64,000 nucleotides of DNA from the NCBI RefSeq assembly GCF_049195245.1, contig NZ_JBMIRR010000026.1:186001-250000 (forward strand). Reading direction: 5' to 3'. Positions 8,071-17,090 of the stretch are shown piece after piece. The notes beneath the pieces are model-generated. The model saw nothing but the letters and a program-made list of their open reading frames with translations, ran no database searches and was not told the DNA's origin. The first letter of the stretch is position 1; each line of letters opens with the position of its first letter. The position numbers were made by a program, and so were the translations under genes. The DNA is from Arenimonas sp049195245. GTDB lineage: Bacteria; Pseudomonadota; Gammaproteobacteria; Xanthomonadales; Xanthomonadaceae.

Positions 8071-9482
8071 GGAACCGCGCCTTCCGCTTGGCGAAGCCGG
8101 GCCAGCGCCTGCGCGTGCGCCGGCAATCCGGCCACTGCCTGCGCCAGCGACGCGCCTACCCGCTCCATGCGCCGCGCCAACTCTTCGGGCGCCATGGCCG
8201 GCAGCAGCCGGTCCGCCGCCCCGGCCAGGACATGCATCGCCTCGAGCAGCATCATCCAGCGCGGTGCGTCGAGCGGGTCCTCTTCGTGGAAAGCCAGCCG
8301 GCCTCCGGCGCGGTAAAGCATCATCCGGTAGCGCAGATCGGCGGCCGCCGCCTCGTCGATGCGCACGCGGGCCGCCGCGTCCGGCGTGCGGTCGGCCGCG
8401 CACAGCAAGGGCAGGCCCTGGGCATCGGCCAGACGCCGTGCCTCGGCCACCACCACCCGGTTGAATTCGTCACGCAACTTGGGACACGGTTCCCGCCCCG
8501 GCAGCAGCCGCAGCCAATGGGCGATGGCCCGGCGCGTCAGCCGCCAGCGGTCGACCACCAGGTCTTCCGGTTCGCCCAGCGCCGGGCCCAACGCCACGCA
8601 GCGGCCCTGCCACGGCGCGCGCAGCCATCCGTGTGCGCCTGGCGCGCTGGCGTCGTCGTCAGGACCGGCGGTCCACACGCGCTCGGCCTCCACGCTGTCG
8701 GCCACGCAGCGGAACCGCTCCCAGCCGTCGTCGCGCCGGACGACCTGGTCCACCAGCGGCGCCGGGCCGTCGAGCCGCGCGCGCCGGAACTCGCGCCGCG
8801 TCACGCCGACGCGCGCGGGAAACGCATGGCGCGCGGTCGAACCTCCCACGCTGGCCAGCCTCGCGTTCTGGCTGCAGTCGAAGAAACCGTCGGCCGACAG
8901 TGTCTGCCCGTCTTCCAGCAACACTGCCTGGGCGTGTCCGTCGGCGTCGTACTGGACCTGCTGCACGACGCCGGGCACGTGCTGCACGCCCAGATCGGTG
9001 CCCAGCGCACGCAGGAAGGCGAGGTAGTCCGAACGCTCCACGCTCAGTCCGGCCTCCAGCCCGGCCAGCGGGCCACGGCCACCCGTGCCGAACCGGCCCG
9101 CCCGGGCCGCCAGCGCGGCGGGCGCGAAGTCGGCCAGCCGGGCGTCGCCGCGCACTGCGCGCAGGGCGGTGACGTAATGCTGGAAAGGCACGCGCTCGAT
9201 CATCTGCCCGGCATCGCCGAAGGGTGCGAAGCCGCTCCGGCCTGCACCAGCCCAGTCCACGAACTGGGTGCCGTAACGCAGCCCCGCGCGAAGGTGGCGC
9301 AGCAGGTCTTCCAGCCCGACGCCCAGGCTGCGGTGGAACGCATGGATGTCGGGATCCAGGCACAGGATGCCAGGACCCGGGCCGGGGGCGTCCTCCAGCA
9401 GCACGATGCGCACCTCGTGGCGGCGCAAGTCTCGCGCGAGCCGCGCGGCGACCATCCAGGCGTGCACGGCATCGCCGATCAC
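8067..9482 (-). CDS. Degenerate tryptophan-halogenase-like protein (middle copy)
   Basis: About 471 aa from a GTG at 9482. That start removes part of the first beta strand: the frame remains open upstream to a TGA near 9546 and includes LRSLLVIGD, so the true start may be a non-standard codon such as ATT at 9518, overlapping the upstream TAA. It aligns with its two neighbours in general layout, but the FAD motif is reduced to GDAVHAW, the WxWxIP motif is missing (DGWERFRC at that place), the catalytic lysine is replaced by arginine (LRYGTQF) and the PLEST glutamate segment reads GEPEDLVV. It is probably not a halogenase and may be a binding or structural partner. Confidence 0.72.
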   Translation of the reverse strand: MIGDAVHAWMVAARLARDLRRHEVRIVLLEDAPGPGPGILCLDPDIHAFHRSLGVGLEDLLRHLRAGLRYGTQFVDWAGAGRSGFAPFGDAGQMIERVPFQHYVTALRAVRGDARLADFAPAALAARAGRFGTGGRGPLAGLEAGLSVERSDYLAFLRALGTDLGVQHVPGVVQQVQYDADGHAQAVLLEDGQTLSADGFFDCSQNARLASVGGSTARHAFPARVGVTRREFRRARLDGPAPLVDQVVRRDDGWERFRCVADSVEAERVWTAGPDDDASAPGAHGWLRAPWQGRCVALGPALGEPEDLVVDRWRLTRRAIAHWLRLLPGREPCPKLRDEFNRVVVAEARRLADAQGLPLLCAADRTPDAAARVRIDEAAAADLRYRMMLYRAGGRLAFHEEDPLDAPRWMMLLEAMHVLAGAADRLLPAMAPEELARRMERVGASLAQAVAGLPAHAQALARLRQAEGAVP

Positions 9483-9513
9483 CAGCAGGCTGCGCAGCGG
9501 CGGTTCGACGGCG

Positions 9514-11094
9514 TTAATGCACGGCCTCGCGGACGCCGTAGAGGCTCATGGACGCGCTGCGCCAACCCTGGTCGCCGGGATCGCCGACGCGGTCGAGCGC
9601 CTGCTGGTGGCGCGGCATGGCCTCGGCACAGTCTCGGATGCGGACCCGCAGCGCCTCCAGCCCCGCCTGCAGCGATGCCAGCGGATAACGCTGGATGCGC
9701 GGGTCGATGCGGCGCGGCAGCAAGCGCTGTCCCAACAACACGGCAATCCAGCTGGGCTCGAGGAACAGCCCTTCGCGGTAGCGCACCACGTGCCCGGTTT
9801 CGCGGAAGGTCTCGAGCTTGTGCTGCAGCGAATCGGGCAGGGCCAGCGTGCGGCAGTGGTCCCAGAACGGGCTGTCGTCGCGCTCGGTGACGTGGTAGTG
9901 CGTGATCAGGAAATCCTTCACCCGCTCCACTTCCATCTGCATCACGCGGTTGAACTCGTCGCGCAGGCGGGGCTCCATCGCGCGGCCGGGGAACAGCTCC
10001 ACCAGCTTCATGATGGCCAGCTGTATCAGGTGCAGGCCGGTGGATTCGAGCGGTTCCAGGAAGCCCGCCGACAGCCCGATCGCCACGCAGTTGTGCGACC
10101 AGCTCAGGCGCCGGCGTCCGGTCTGGAAACGCAGCAGGTTGGGTTCGGCCATGGCCCGTCCCGGCAGGGCCGCGCGCAGCACGTCCAGCGCCTCGTCATC
10201 GCTGCAGAAATCACTGGCGTAGACGTGGCCGTTGCCGATCCGGTGCTGCAGCGGAATGCGCCAGCGCCAGCCGGCGCGCTCGGCGCGGGCCTGGGTGTAG
10301 GGCGGCGGATCCGGCACGCCCTCGCACGGGATGGCGATGGCCCGGTCGCAGGGCAGCCAGTGTTTCCAGTGTTCATAGCCCGCGTGCAGGGTCTGCTCGA
10401 TCAGCAGGCCGCGGAATCCGGAGCAATCGATGAACAGGTCACCTTCGATGCGATGTCCCGACTCCAGCGTGACGGCCCGGATGAAACCACTCTCGGGCGC
10501 CTGATCGACGCCAACGATGCGGCCTTCCTGCCGCTGCACCCCGCGCGCTTCGGAGAAGCCGCGCAGGTAGCGCGCGTACAGCGCCGAGTCGACGTGGTAG
10601 GCATAGGAATAGGTGGCGGCAAGATCCGTCGGGTCGGCCGCCGGGAACGCGAAGCGGCCGGCGGCGGCCATGAAAACCGGCAGCGAGTACTCGCCCAGCG
10701 CATGCGGACTGCCGGCGGCCTGCGCGCGAAGGAAGGCGTGGTGGAAGCCTACCCCGTCCACGTCGCTGCCGAACTCGCCGAAGGGGTGGATGTACGCATC
10801 GCCGCGCCGGCCCCAGTGCGCGAACTCGATGCCCAGCTTGTAGGTCGCGCCGGTGGCACGCATGAACTCCGGCTCGTCTATGCCCAGGCGCTGGTTGAAA
10901 TAACGCAGGTGCGGCAAGGTCGCCTCGCCCACGCCGACCGTGCCGATCTGCTCGGATTCGATCAGGGTGACGCGCACACCCCGGCCGGCCAGCACGCTGC
11001 ACAGTGCGGCGGCGGTCATCCAGCCGGCGCTGCCGCCGCCCGCAATCACCACGTGTGTTACCGGCCCGCCGTCACCCGCTTCCGTCGCGTCCAT
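9514..11094 (-). CDS. Flavin-dependent tryptophan-halogenase-like protein (proximal copy)
   Basis: A 526-aa protein with the FAD motif GGGSAGW (residues 19-25), GTVGVGEAT, the putative catalytic lysine in TYKLGIEF (K86), WRWRIP (276-281) and the glutamate of PLEST (E350). All residues known to matter in PrnA/RebH-type halogenases are present. It follows the TonB receptor by 71 bp on the same strand and precedes the degenerate paralogue, so the three are likely cotranscribed. Halogenation of a free indole is not implied by the context; association with uptake or modification of a glycan or glycoside is an inference from position. Confidence 0.85.
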   Translation of the reverse strand: MDATEAGDGGPVTHVVIAGGGSAGWMTAAALCSVLAGRGVRVTLIESEQIGTVGVGEATLPHLRYFNQRLGIDEPEFMRATGATYKLGIEFAHWGRRGDAYIHPFGEFGSDVDGVGFHHAFLRAQAAGSPHALGEYSLPVFMAAAGRFAFPAADPTDLAATYSYAYHVDSALYARYLRGFSEARGVQRQEGRIVGVDQAPESGFIRAVTLESGHRIEGDLFIDCSGFRGLLIEQTLHAGYEHWKHWLPCDRAIAIPCEGVPDPPPYTQARAERAGWRWRIPLQHRIGNGHVYASDFCSDDEALDVLRAALPGRAMAEPNLLRFQTGRRRLSWSHNCVAIGLSAGFLEPLESTGLHLIQLAIMKLVELFPGRAMEPRLRDEFNRVMQMEVERVKDFLITHYHVTERDDSPFWDHCRTLALPDSLQHKLETFRETGHVVRYREGLFLEPSWIAVLLGQRLLPRRIDPRIQRYPLASLQAGLEALRVRIRDCAEAMPRHQQALDRVGDPGDQGWRSASMSLYGVREAVH

Positions 11095-11165
11095 CCATCC
11101 CGGCCTTGCCTGCCTTGAAGAGCCGCCTCAGGTTGCCCAGAGGCGGCGGCTCGGGTCAATGTCCG

Positions 11166-14132
11166 CTAGAAGGTGCCGCGGATCACGAAGGTGTAGCGCG
11201 TGTCGAAGATGAAGGAGCTGCGGAACACGCGCAGGCCGTCCGGATTGACCTGGTTCTCGGTGATCACTTCATCCTGCAGCAGGTTGGAGCCCTGCAGGCC
11301 GAGCTGCCAGGTGTCGTTGATCCGGTAGAACAGCGAACCATCCAGCTGGCCGTAGTCCTTCGCGAACGTGGGCAGGCCGATGTTCACCTCGCGGATGGTG
11401 AGCAGGTAGTCGTCGCGCCAGTTGTAGGCCAGTCGGGCTTCCCACTTGTCGTTCTGGAAGATGCCGACCAGGTTGAACTGGTTCTTGGACAAGCCCTGCA
11501 GCGGCAGGTTGTCGAACGGGATGGCGGCCCGGTTCGCATCGTCCTGGCTGCCCGACTGCACCGGACGCAGGTTCTGCTGCGGCACGTCGCTGGGGTTGAG
11601 GTAGGTGTAGTTGAACTGCACGCCCAGCCCGCCCCAGATGCCCGGCAGCTCGTCGAAGAACTGCTGGTAGGAGAACTCGAACCCGCTGATGGAGGCCTCG
11701 CCGATGTTGATCGGCTGGTCGATGTCCACAATCTGGGTCACGCCGTTGTTGGTGACCGGCGTTTCCACGGTGTTGTTGGAGAAGAAGTTCTTGATGTCCT
11801 TGTAGAAGAAGCCGAGCGCCACGAAGTCCGATTCGTCGAAGTAGTACTCGAGCGACAGATCGAAGTTGTTCGACTCCATCGGCTTCAGGAACGGGTTTCC
11901 GCTGCTCTGGAAGAAGCGGTTGAGCGTGGCGACGTCGTTCACCGTGGTGATGTCGGCCGAGATGTTGTAGTTGTAGCGCAGGTTGCCCAGGTCGGGCAGC
12001 GCCACCGCCTTGGACGCGCCGAAGCGCAGCAGCATGTCGGGCGCCAGCTCGTACTTCAGGTTCAGGCTGGGCAGGAAGGTGTCGTAGCTCGACCGTGCGG
12101 CTTCGCTGCTGCTGGCGCCATTGGCGAAGGCCACCACGTCGGGAGGCAGGGTGGCCAGCACGTTCGGAGGCAGGTTCAGGGTCGGGAACGTGATGCCGCC
12201 ATCCACCCGCGTGTCGAGCCGGACGTAGCGCAGGCCGATGTTGCCGCCGAAGCGGCGCTCGGCGTCGTTCTCGAAGTTCAGGCGCACGTACAGCGCGTCG
12301 TTCTGCTCGTTGGTGCCGTTGATTTCCGCGGGCAGGTAGAAGCCGTCGGCGCCGGGGCGGCCGCTGAGCGAACCGCGCAGCACGCCGGGAACATCGAAGC
12401 TCTGGCGGAAGGTGTTGTAGTTGGTCACCAGCCCCGGGTTCGGGAACAGGCCGATACCGCCGGGCAGGCCGCCCACGTTGCCGTTGTGGAAGCTGCGGAA
12501 GCCGAAGGGGCCGGCCTGGTTGAGGCTGAAGCCGGTGGACGTGGGCCCGCCGGCGAAGCTGGCCAGGCCGTTGCCGGTCCAGGCTTCCGACAGGTTGCCC
12601 CAGTTGTAGGTGGACCAGCGGGTGGTCTGGTCGCGCTCGGACGTGCGGAAGCCGGTCTCCACGCCGCGGAAGAAGTCACCGTCCAGCGCATAGTCGGCAT
12701 CGAAGCGGAAGGCCAGTGCATCACCCTCCGACTCCTCGATGTGGTCCATCGCGGCGCGCCAGAAGTAGTTGTTGGGATCGGTGAAGTAGGCGGCGTCGGT
12801 CTGCGACGAGCCGGTCGGCGCCCGGAAGTCGATCCGCGGTGCGCCGCCGCGGCGCACAAGATCGATGTTCACGCCGCTGGGACCGCCGGCCTGGTTGGCC
12901 AGCGCGCCGAACACCGACAGGTCGACGATGTCGGTGGTGGACTCGACGTACTGCAACTCGGCCTTGAGGGTCAGCCGGTCGGTCGGCCGGAAGTTCATCG
13001 TGACAGAGTAGTCCTCGAGCAGGGTGTTGCCGTCCGAGCCGCGCGTCTGCGGACCCAGGCCCGAGGCGACGCCCTGCAGCGTGCCGCTTACGAACCGGCC
13101 CTGGCTGTCGTACACCGAGCCCGGCCCCGGCGTACCGCCGGCATCATCGGAGAAGAAGGCGTATTCCACCCACTTCGAATCGCTGTCCGAACGAACGTAC
13201 TCGCCCGTGATGTCGAAGGTGCGGTCGGCATTCTGGTACTGCAGTGCCAGCGACGCGCCGTCGCGCTTGCGGTTGGTCGACGTGGTGCGGATACCGGCGT
13301 TGATGGGCGCGTACAGTCCGCTGCCCTGCCCCTGCTCGACGTGCGCGCCGAACTGCGCGCCGTCGGAGCGGAAGTCCAGGTCCGAGTGCGACAGGCTGGC
13401 CAGCAGGCCGAAGCGGCCGCCGCCCACGTCCCAGACGTTGCTGAAAAGTCCAGAGAAGCTCGGGGTCACTTCGCTGGCCAGGTCGCCGTAGTTGGCTTGC
13501 CCGGTGAACTGCAGCAGCCGCGAGCCCGAGTCCAGCGGCTTGCGGGTATTGAGGTTGATGGTGCCGGAGATGCCACCTTCCACCATGTCGGCGGTCTGGT
13601 TCTTGAACACCTCGACGCTGCCGATCAGCTCCGGCGGCACGTCCTGGAACGACAGGCCGCGGCCGCTGTTGGCGGAGAAGGTGTCCCGGCCGTTGAATTC
13701 GCTACGGGTGTTGGGCAGGCCGCGCAGGGTCACGCCGCTGCCTTCGGTGGAGAAGTGGTCCGGGTCGTCCTTGGCCGCGAAGCGTTCGATCGAGATGCCG
13801 GGGATGCGCTGCAGCGCCTCGAGCACGCTCACGTCGGGCAGCGCGCTGATGTCGACGGCGGAGATCGCGTCGATGTGGGTATCGGCGTCGCGCTTCATGT
13901 CCTGCGCGCGGATCAGCGAGGCGCGGATGCCGGTGACTTCGATCGCGTCGAGGGTGGTGACCTCCTCGCTCTCGGCTTCCTTGGCCTTTTCAGCCTCGGC
14001 CTCCGCCGTGGTCTCCTGCGCCCACACCGGGGCGTGCAAGGCCGCGCTGATGCACAGCGCAAGCAAGGCACGACGGCTGCGCGAGCGTCCCGCAAGGCCG
14101 CCTTGACGACGACGCTTCGAATCGATGGACAT
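11166..14132 (-). CDS. TonB-dependent outer-membrane receptor for a carbohydrate
   Basis: A 988-aa receptor with a basic N-terminus, signal peptide (LLALCISAALHAPVWAQ), a TonB-box-like LDAIEVTGIRAS at about residues 60-71, a plug domain (SVLEALQRIPGISIERF, VTLRGLPNTRSEFNGR, GGISGTINLNTRKPLD) and a long beta-barrel ending in an aromatic residue (VIRGTF). It belongs to the large-barrel class often used for oligosaccharide uptake in Xanthomonadaceae. It heads the row of halogenase-like proteins and GH5 and is driven from a promoter overlapped by the LacI operator at 14328. Confidence 0.93.
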   Translation of the reverse strand: MSIDSKRRRQGGLAGRSRSRRALLALCISAALHAPVWAQETTAEAEAEKAKEAESEEVTTLDAIEVTGIRASLIRAQDMKRDADTHIDAISAVDISALPDVSVLEALQRIPGISIERFAAKDDPDHFSTEGSGVTLRGLPNTRSEFNGRDTFSANSGRGLSFQDVPPELIGSVEVFKNQTADMVEGGISGTINLNTRKPLDSGSRLLQFTGQANYGDLASEVTPSFSGLFSNVWDVGGGRFGLLASLSHSDLDFRSDGAQFGAHVEQGQGSGLYAPINAGIRTTSTNRKRDGASLALQYQNADRTFDITGEYVRSDSDSKWVEYAFFSDDAGGTPGPGSVYDSQGRFVSGTLQGVASGLGPQTRGSDGNTLLEDYSVTMNFRPTDRLTLKAELQYVESTTDIVDLSVFGALANQAGGPSGVNIDLVRRGGAPRIDFRAPTGSSQTDAAYFTDPNNYFWRAAMDHIEESEGDALAFRFDADYALDGDFFRGVETGFRTSERDQTTRWSTYNWGNLSEAWTGNGLASFAGGPTSTGFSLNQAGPFGFRSFHNGNVGGLPGGIGLFPNPGLVTNYNTFRQSFDVPGVLRGSLSGRPGADGFYLPAEINGTNEQNDALYVRLNFENDAERRFGGNIGLRYVRLDTRVDGGITFPTLNLPPNVLATLPPDVVAFANGASSSEAARSSYDTFLPSLNLKYELAPDMLLRFGASKAVALPDLGNLRYNYNISADITTVNDVATLNRFFQSSGNPFLKPMESNNFDLSLEYYFDESDFVALGFFYKDIKNFFSNNTVETPVTNNGVTQIVDIDQPINIGEASISGFEFSYQQFFDELPGIWGGLGVQFNYTYLNPSDVPQQNLRPVQSGSQDDANRAAIPFDNLPLQGLSKNQFNLVGIFQNDKWEARLAYNWRDDYLLTIREVNIGLPTFAKDYGQLDGSLFYRINDTWQLGLQGSNLLQDEVITENQVNPDGLRVFRSSFIFDTRYTFVIRGTF

Positions 14133-14313
14133 GGTGTTACCCCTCCCAGAGTTAGACCGTGTTGTTGTGTTTTTTCCTGGCTTCTGCCGGCCACCCGCCC
14201 GTTCGGTGAGTGCGGTCCCGCTTCCCCGTCCCCGTCAGTACGCCCCTGTGCGATTGGCTCCACGACCCTCCGCAAGTCGATGAGAACGACCCTTCCGACG
14301 GTTCGTGCAGGCA

Positions 14314-14342
14314 TTTGTAAACCTGCATGACAACGCTGTCAA
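14314..14342 (-). promoter_or_regulatory. Predicted sigma-70 promoter of the TonB receptor operon
   Basis: On the minus strand TTGACA (14342-14337), a 17-bp spacer and TACAAA (14319-14314). This predicts a leader of about 175 nt before the receptor ATG. The -35 hexamer lies within operator copy 2. Confidence 0.65.
14328..14341. promoter_or_regulatory. LacI-type operator, copy 2
   Basis: TGACAACGCTGTCA, identical to copy 3 and the reverse complement of copy 1. It overlaps the -35 of the TonB receptor promoter, so a bound repressor would block RNA polymerase. Confidence 0.75.
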
Positions 14343-14440
14343 CAGCTTTCCGACAGCGCAGGACATTTTCAGCCAGCGCCGCCGGAAGGCCTTGCCGGGC
14401 TTGGGGACTTCCGTCCCGGGCGAAGCCGGCCGGACGCGCT

Positions 14441-14454
14441 TGACAACGCTGTCA
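14441..14454. promoter_or_regulatory. LacI-type operator, copy 3, before the GH3 gene
   Basis: TGACAACGCTGTCA, 58 bp before the chosen GH3 start. A TTGACA hexamer (14440-14445) overlaps it and could be the GH3 -35; the matching -10 is weak (AAATGT at 14463). Confidence 0.75.
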
Positions 14455-14512
14455 GGCTGGGCAAATGTCCGCCCGGGGAGCCCAATGGGGCTGCCGCCCA
14501 CCGGAGAGACCG

Positions 14513-17005
14513 ATGCCCGCCACGTCCCGCTCGAGTCGCGCTGGCCTGTGCCACGAAATGGCCCGTGTTTTCCTGTTCGCGAGCCTGCTGGGGGCCGGCA
14601 TTGCCGCCGCCTCCGAGGCGCCGTCGTCGAAAGGCGTGGCCGACCCTTCGCAGTGGCCCGCGATCACCCCGCCGGTGCAGGACGATCCCGCGCTGATCCG
14701 CCGCGTCGACGCCCTGCTGGCCAGCCTGTCGCTGGAGCAGAAGGTGGGACAGCTGGTGCAGGGCGATATCGGCAGCATGCAGCCGGCCGACCTGGAGCGT
14801 TATCCGCTCGGATCCATCCTGGCCGGCGGCAACTCCGATCCCGGCGGCCGCTACAACGCCAGCCCGGCAGAGTGGCTGGCCCTGGCCGATGCCTACCATC
14901 GCGCCTCGCTGGCGCCGCACCAGAACCGTCCCGGCGTGCCGGTGCTGTTCGGCATCGATGCGGTGCATGGCCAGAACAACGTGGTCGGCGCCACCGTGTT
15001 TCCGCACAACATCGGCCTGGGCGCTACCCGCAATCCGGACCTGGTGCGGCGCATCGCCGAAGTCACGGCCGTGGAAGCCCGCGTGACCGGCTTTGACTGG
15101 ACCTTCGCGCCCACGCTCGCCGTTCCGCAGGACGACCGCTGGGGTCGCACCTACGAGGGCTATTCCGAGGATCCCGCCATCGTCGCCTCCTTCGCCGCGG
15201 CCGTGGTGGAAGGCATCCAGGGCAAGGTGGGCGCGGCCGACTTCCTAGGGCCCCGGCGCGTCGTGGCCTCGGCCAAACATTTTGTGGGCGACGGCGGCAC
15301 CTTCGAAGGACGCGACCAGGGCGACGCGCAGATCAGCGAGGCCGAGCTGCGCGACATCCACGCGCCCGGTTACGTCGAGGCCATGCGGGCCGGCGTGCAG
15401 ACCGTGATGGCTTCGTTCTCCGGCTGGAACGGCGTCAAGCACCACGGCAACCGCAGCCTGCTGACCGGCGTGATCAAGCAGCGCTGGCAGTTCGACGGGT
15501 TCATCGTCGGCGACTGGAACGCACACGGGCAGATTCCCGGCTGCACCAACGAAAAATGCACCGCCGCGGTCGAGGCTGGCCTGGACATGTACATGGCGCC
15601 CGATTCGTGGAAGGGCATCTACACCTCGCTGCTGGCCGCCGCGCGCAGCGGCGAGCTGCCGATCGCGACCATCGATGACGCGGCGCGCCGGGTCCTGCTG
15701 GTGAAGGCGCGCGCCGGCGTGCTGGACGCTTCGCTGCCGTCCTCGCGCGAACTTGCCGGCGATTACGCGCTGCTGGGCAGCGCCGAACATCGCGCGGTGG
15801 CGAGGCAGGCGGTTCGCGAGTCGCTGGTGCTGCTGAAGAACGACGGCGTGCTGCCGATCCGGCCGACCGCGCATGTGCTGATTGCCGGCGACGGCGCCGA
15901 CAGCATCGCCAAGCAGTCGGGCGGCTGGACGCTGAGCTGGCAGGGCACCGGCACCACCAATGCCGACTTCCCGAACGGGCAGTCGATCGGCGGGGCGCTG
16001 GTGGAGCGCATCCAGGCGGCCGGCGGGCGCGCGGCGCTGTCGGCCGAAGGCGAGTTCACGGACAAGCCCGATGTGGCGGTGGTGGTGTTCGGCGAGGACC
16101 CGTACGCCGAATTCCAGGGGGACATTGCCGACCTGCGCTACAGCCCCGGCGACGATGCCGACCTTGCGCTGATGAAGCGCCTGGCGGACGCGGGCATTCC
16201 CGTGGTCGCGGTGTTCATCTCGGGCCGGCCGCTGTGGGTGAACCGCGAGTTGAACGTGGCCGATGCCTTCGTGGCCGTGTGGCTGCCCGGCTCCGAAGGC
16301 GGCGGCGTGGCCGACGTGCTGCTGGCGGCCGACGACGGCAGCGTGGCCCATGACTTCAAGGGCAGGCTGTCGTTCTCGTGGCCCAAGCGCGCCGACCAGG
16401 CGCGTCTGAATCGCCATCATCCGGACTATGAACCGCTGTTCCCGCTGGGCTTCGGCCTGACTTACGCCCAGCCCCGGCCCTGGCAGCCGCTGCCGGAAGA
16501 TCCCGGGGTGGTCGCGGCCGCCGCCCAGCGCATGTGGTTCTCCAAGGGTGCGACCAGCGACGGCTTTTCCTGGCAGGCACCGGCGGGCAGCGTCGCCCCG
16601 GCGGCACGGGCGGTGGATCACCTGGCCCAGGAAGATGCGCGCGAGTTCAGTTTTCCGGAAGCAGGCGCCATTGCACTCACCGCGGGCACGCCGCTCAACC
16701 TGGAGCGCGAGGCCAATGGCGACGTGCGGCTGGAGCTTTGGCTGAACATCGAAGGGGAAGCCGCGGGTGAACTGGCCCTGGGCTGCGGCGCCGCATGCCC
16801 GCACAGCGTCCCGCTCGACAGCCTGCCGCGCAAGCAGTGGTTGCACGTGGGGACCATGCTCAAGTGCTTCCGCGCGGACGGCGCCATGCTGGGCCAGGTC
16901 GACGCGCCCTTCGTGCTGCACGGGCACCGCGGCGCGAAGATTAGGGTGGCCAGCATCGGGCTGGGGCAGGAGGCCCGGGTGGTGTTGCCCTGCCCGCAGA
17001 AGTAG
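14513..17005 (+). CDS. Secreted GH3 family beta-glucosidase/exo-glucanase
   Basis: Start chosen at ATG 14513, preceded by GGAGAG, giving 830 aa; a later ATG at 14561 would also leave a full signal peptide (MARVFLFASLLGAGIAAA). The GH3 N-terminal barrel contains DAVHGQNN, KHFVGDGGT and the nucleophile aspartate in IVGDWNAHG (D334). The second alpha/beta sandwich domain follows (LLKNDGVLPI, WTLSWQGTG), then an extra C-terminal region of about 150 aa as in exo-1,3/1,4-beta-glucanases of the ExoP type. It should release glucose from beta-linked oligosaccharides in the periplasm. The LacI operator lies just upstream. Confidence 0.9.
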   Translation: MPATSRSSRAGLCHEMARVFLFASLLGAGIAAASEAPSSKGVADPSQWPAITPPVQDDPALIRRVDALLASLSLEQKVGQLVQGDIGSMQPADLERYPLGSILAGGNSDPGGRYNASPAEWLALADAYHRASLAPHQNRPGVPVLFGIDAVHGQNNVVGATVFPHNIGLGATRNPDLVRRIAEVTAVEARVTGFDWTFAPTLAVPQDDRWGRTYEGYSEDPAIVASFAAAVVEGIQGKVGAADFLGPRRVVASAKHFVGDGGTFEGRDQGDAQISEAELRDIHAPGYVEAMRAGVQTVMASFSGWNGVKHHGNRSLLTGVIKQRWQFDGFIVGDWNAHGQIPGCTNEKCTAAVEAGLDMYMAPDSWKGIYTSLLAAARSGELPIATIDDAARRVLLVKARAGVLDASLPSSRELAGDYALLGSAEHRAVARQAVRESLVLLKNDGVLPIRPTAHVLIAGDGADSIAKQSGGWTLSWQGTGTTNADFPNGQSIGGALVERIQAAGGRAALSAEGEFTDKPDVAVVVFGEDPYAEFQGDIADLRYSPGDDADLALMKRLADAGIPVVAVFISGRPLWVNRELNVADAFVAVWLPGSEGGGVADVLLAADDGSVAHDFKGRLSFSWPKRADQARLNRHHPDYEPLFPLGFGLTYAQPRPWQPLPEDPGVVAAAAQRMWFSKGATSDGFSWQAPAGSVAPAARAVDHLAQEDAREFSFPEAGAIALTAGTPLNLEREANGDVRLELWLNIEGEAAGELALGCGAACPHSVPLDSLPRKQWLHVGTMLKCFRADGAMLGQVDAPFVLHGHRGAKIRVASIGLGQEARVVLPCPQK

Positions 17006-17041
17006 TCAAAGCCCGTGGTTTGGCCGCATTAAGAATTTGTT

Positions 17042-17072
17042 CCCGTTACTAGATTATGCTTTAGTAACCGGG
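17042..17072. promoter_or_regulatory. AT-rich dyad upstream of the SPFH-like gene
   Basis: GTTACTA (17045-17051) and TAGTAAC (17062-17068) form a perfect 7-bp inverted repeat with a 10-bp spacer, bordered by CCC and CCGGG. It sits in one of the few AT-rich patches of the window, 19 bp before the gene, and looks like a regulator binding site. No matching regulator is recognised. Confidence 0.45.
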
Positions 17073-17090
17073 AATAAGTGTCTGGTGCAA

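Larger units (their letters stand above)
14133..14512. other. Divergent regulatory region between TonB receptor and GH3 genes
   Basis: This 380-bp non-coding stretch holds two identical operator palindromes 113 bp apart, a good sigma-70 promoter for the TonB receptor gene and a TTGACA element facing the GH3 gene. The remainder shows no supported gene. Two operators flanking a divergent promoter pair could allow looping by a tetrameric LacI protein; that is inference. Confidence 0.7.
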
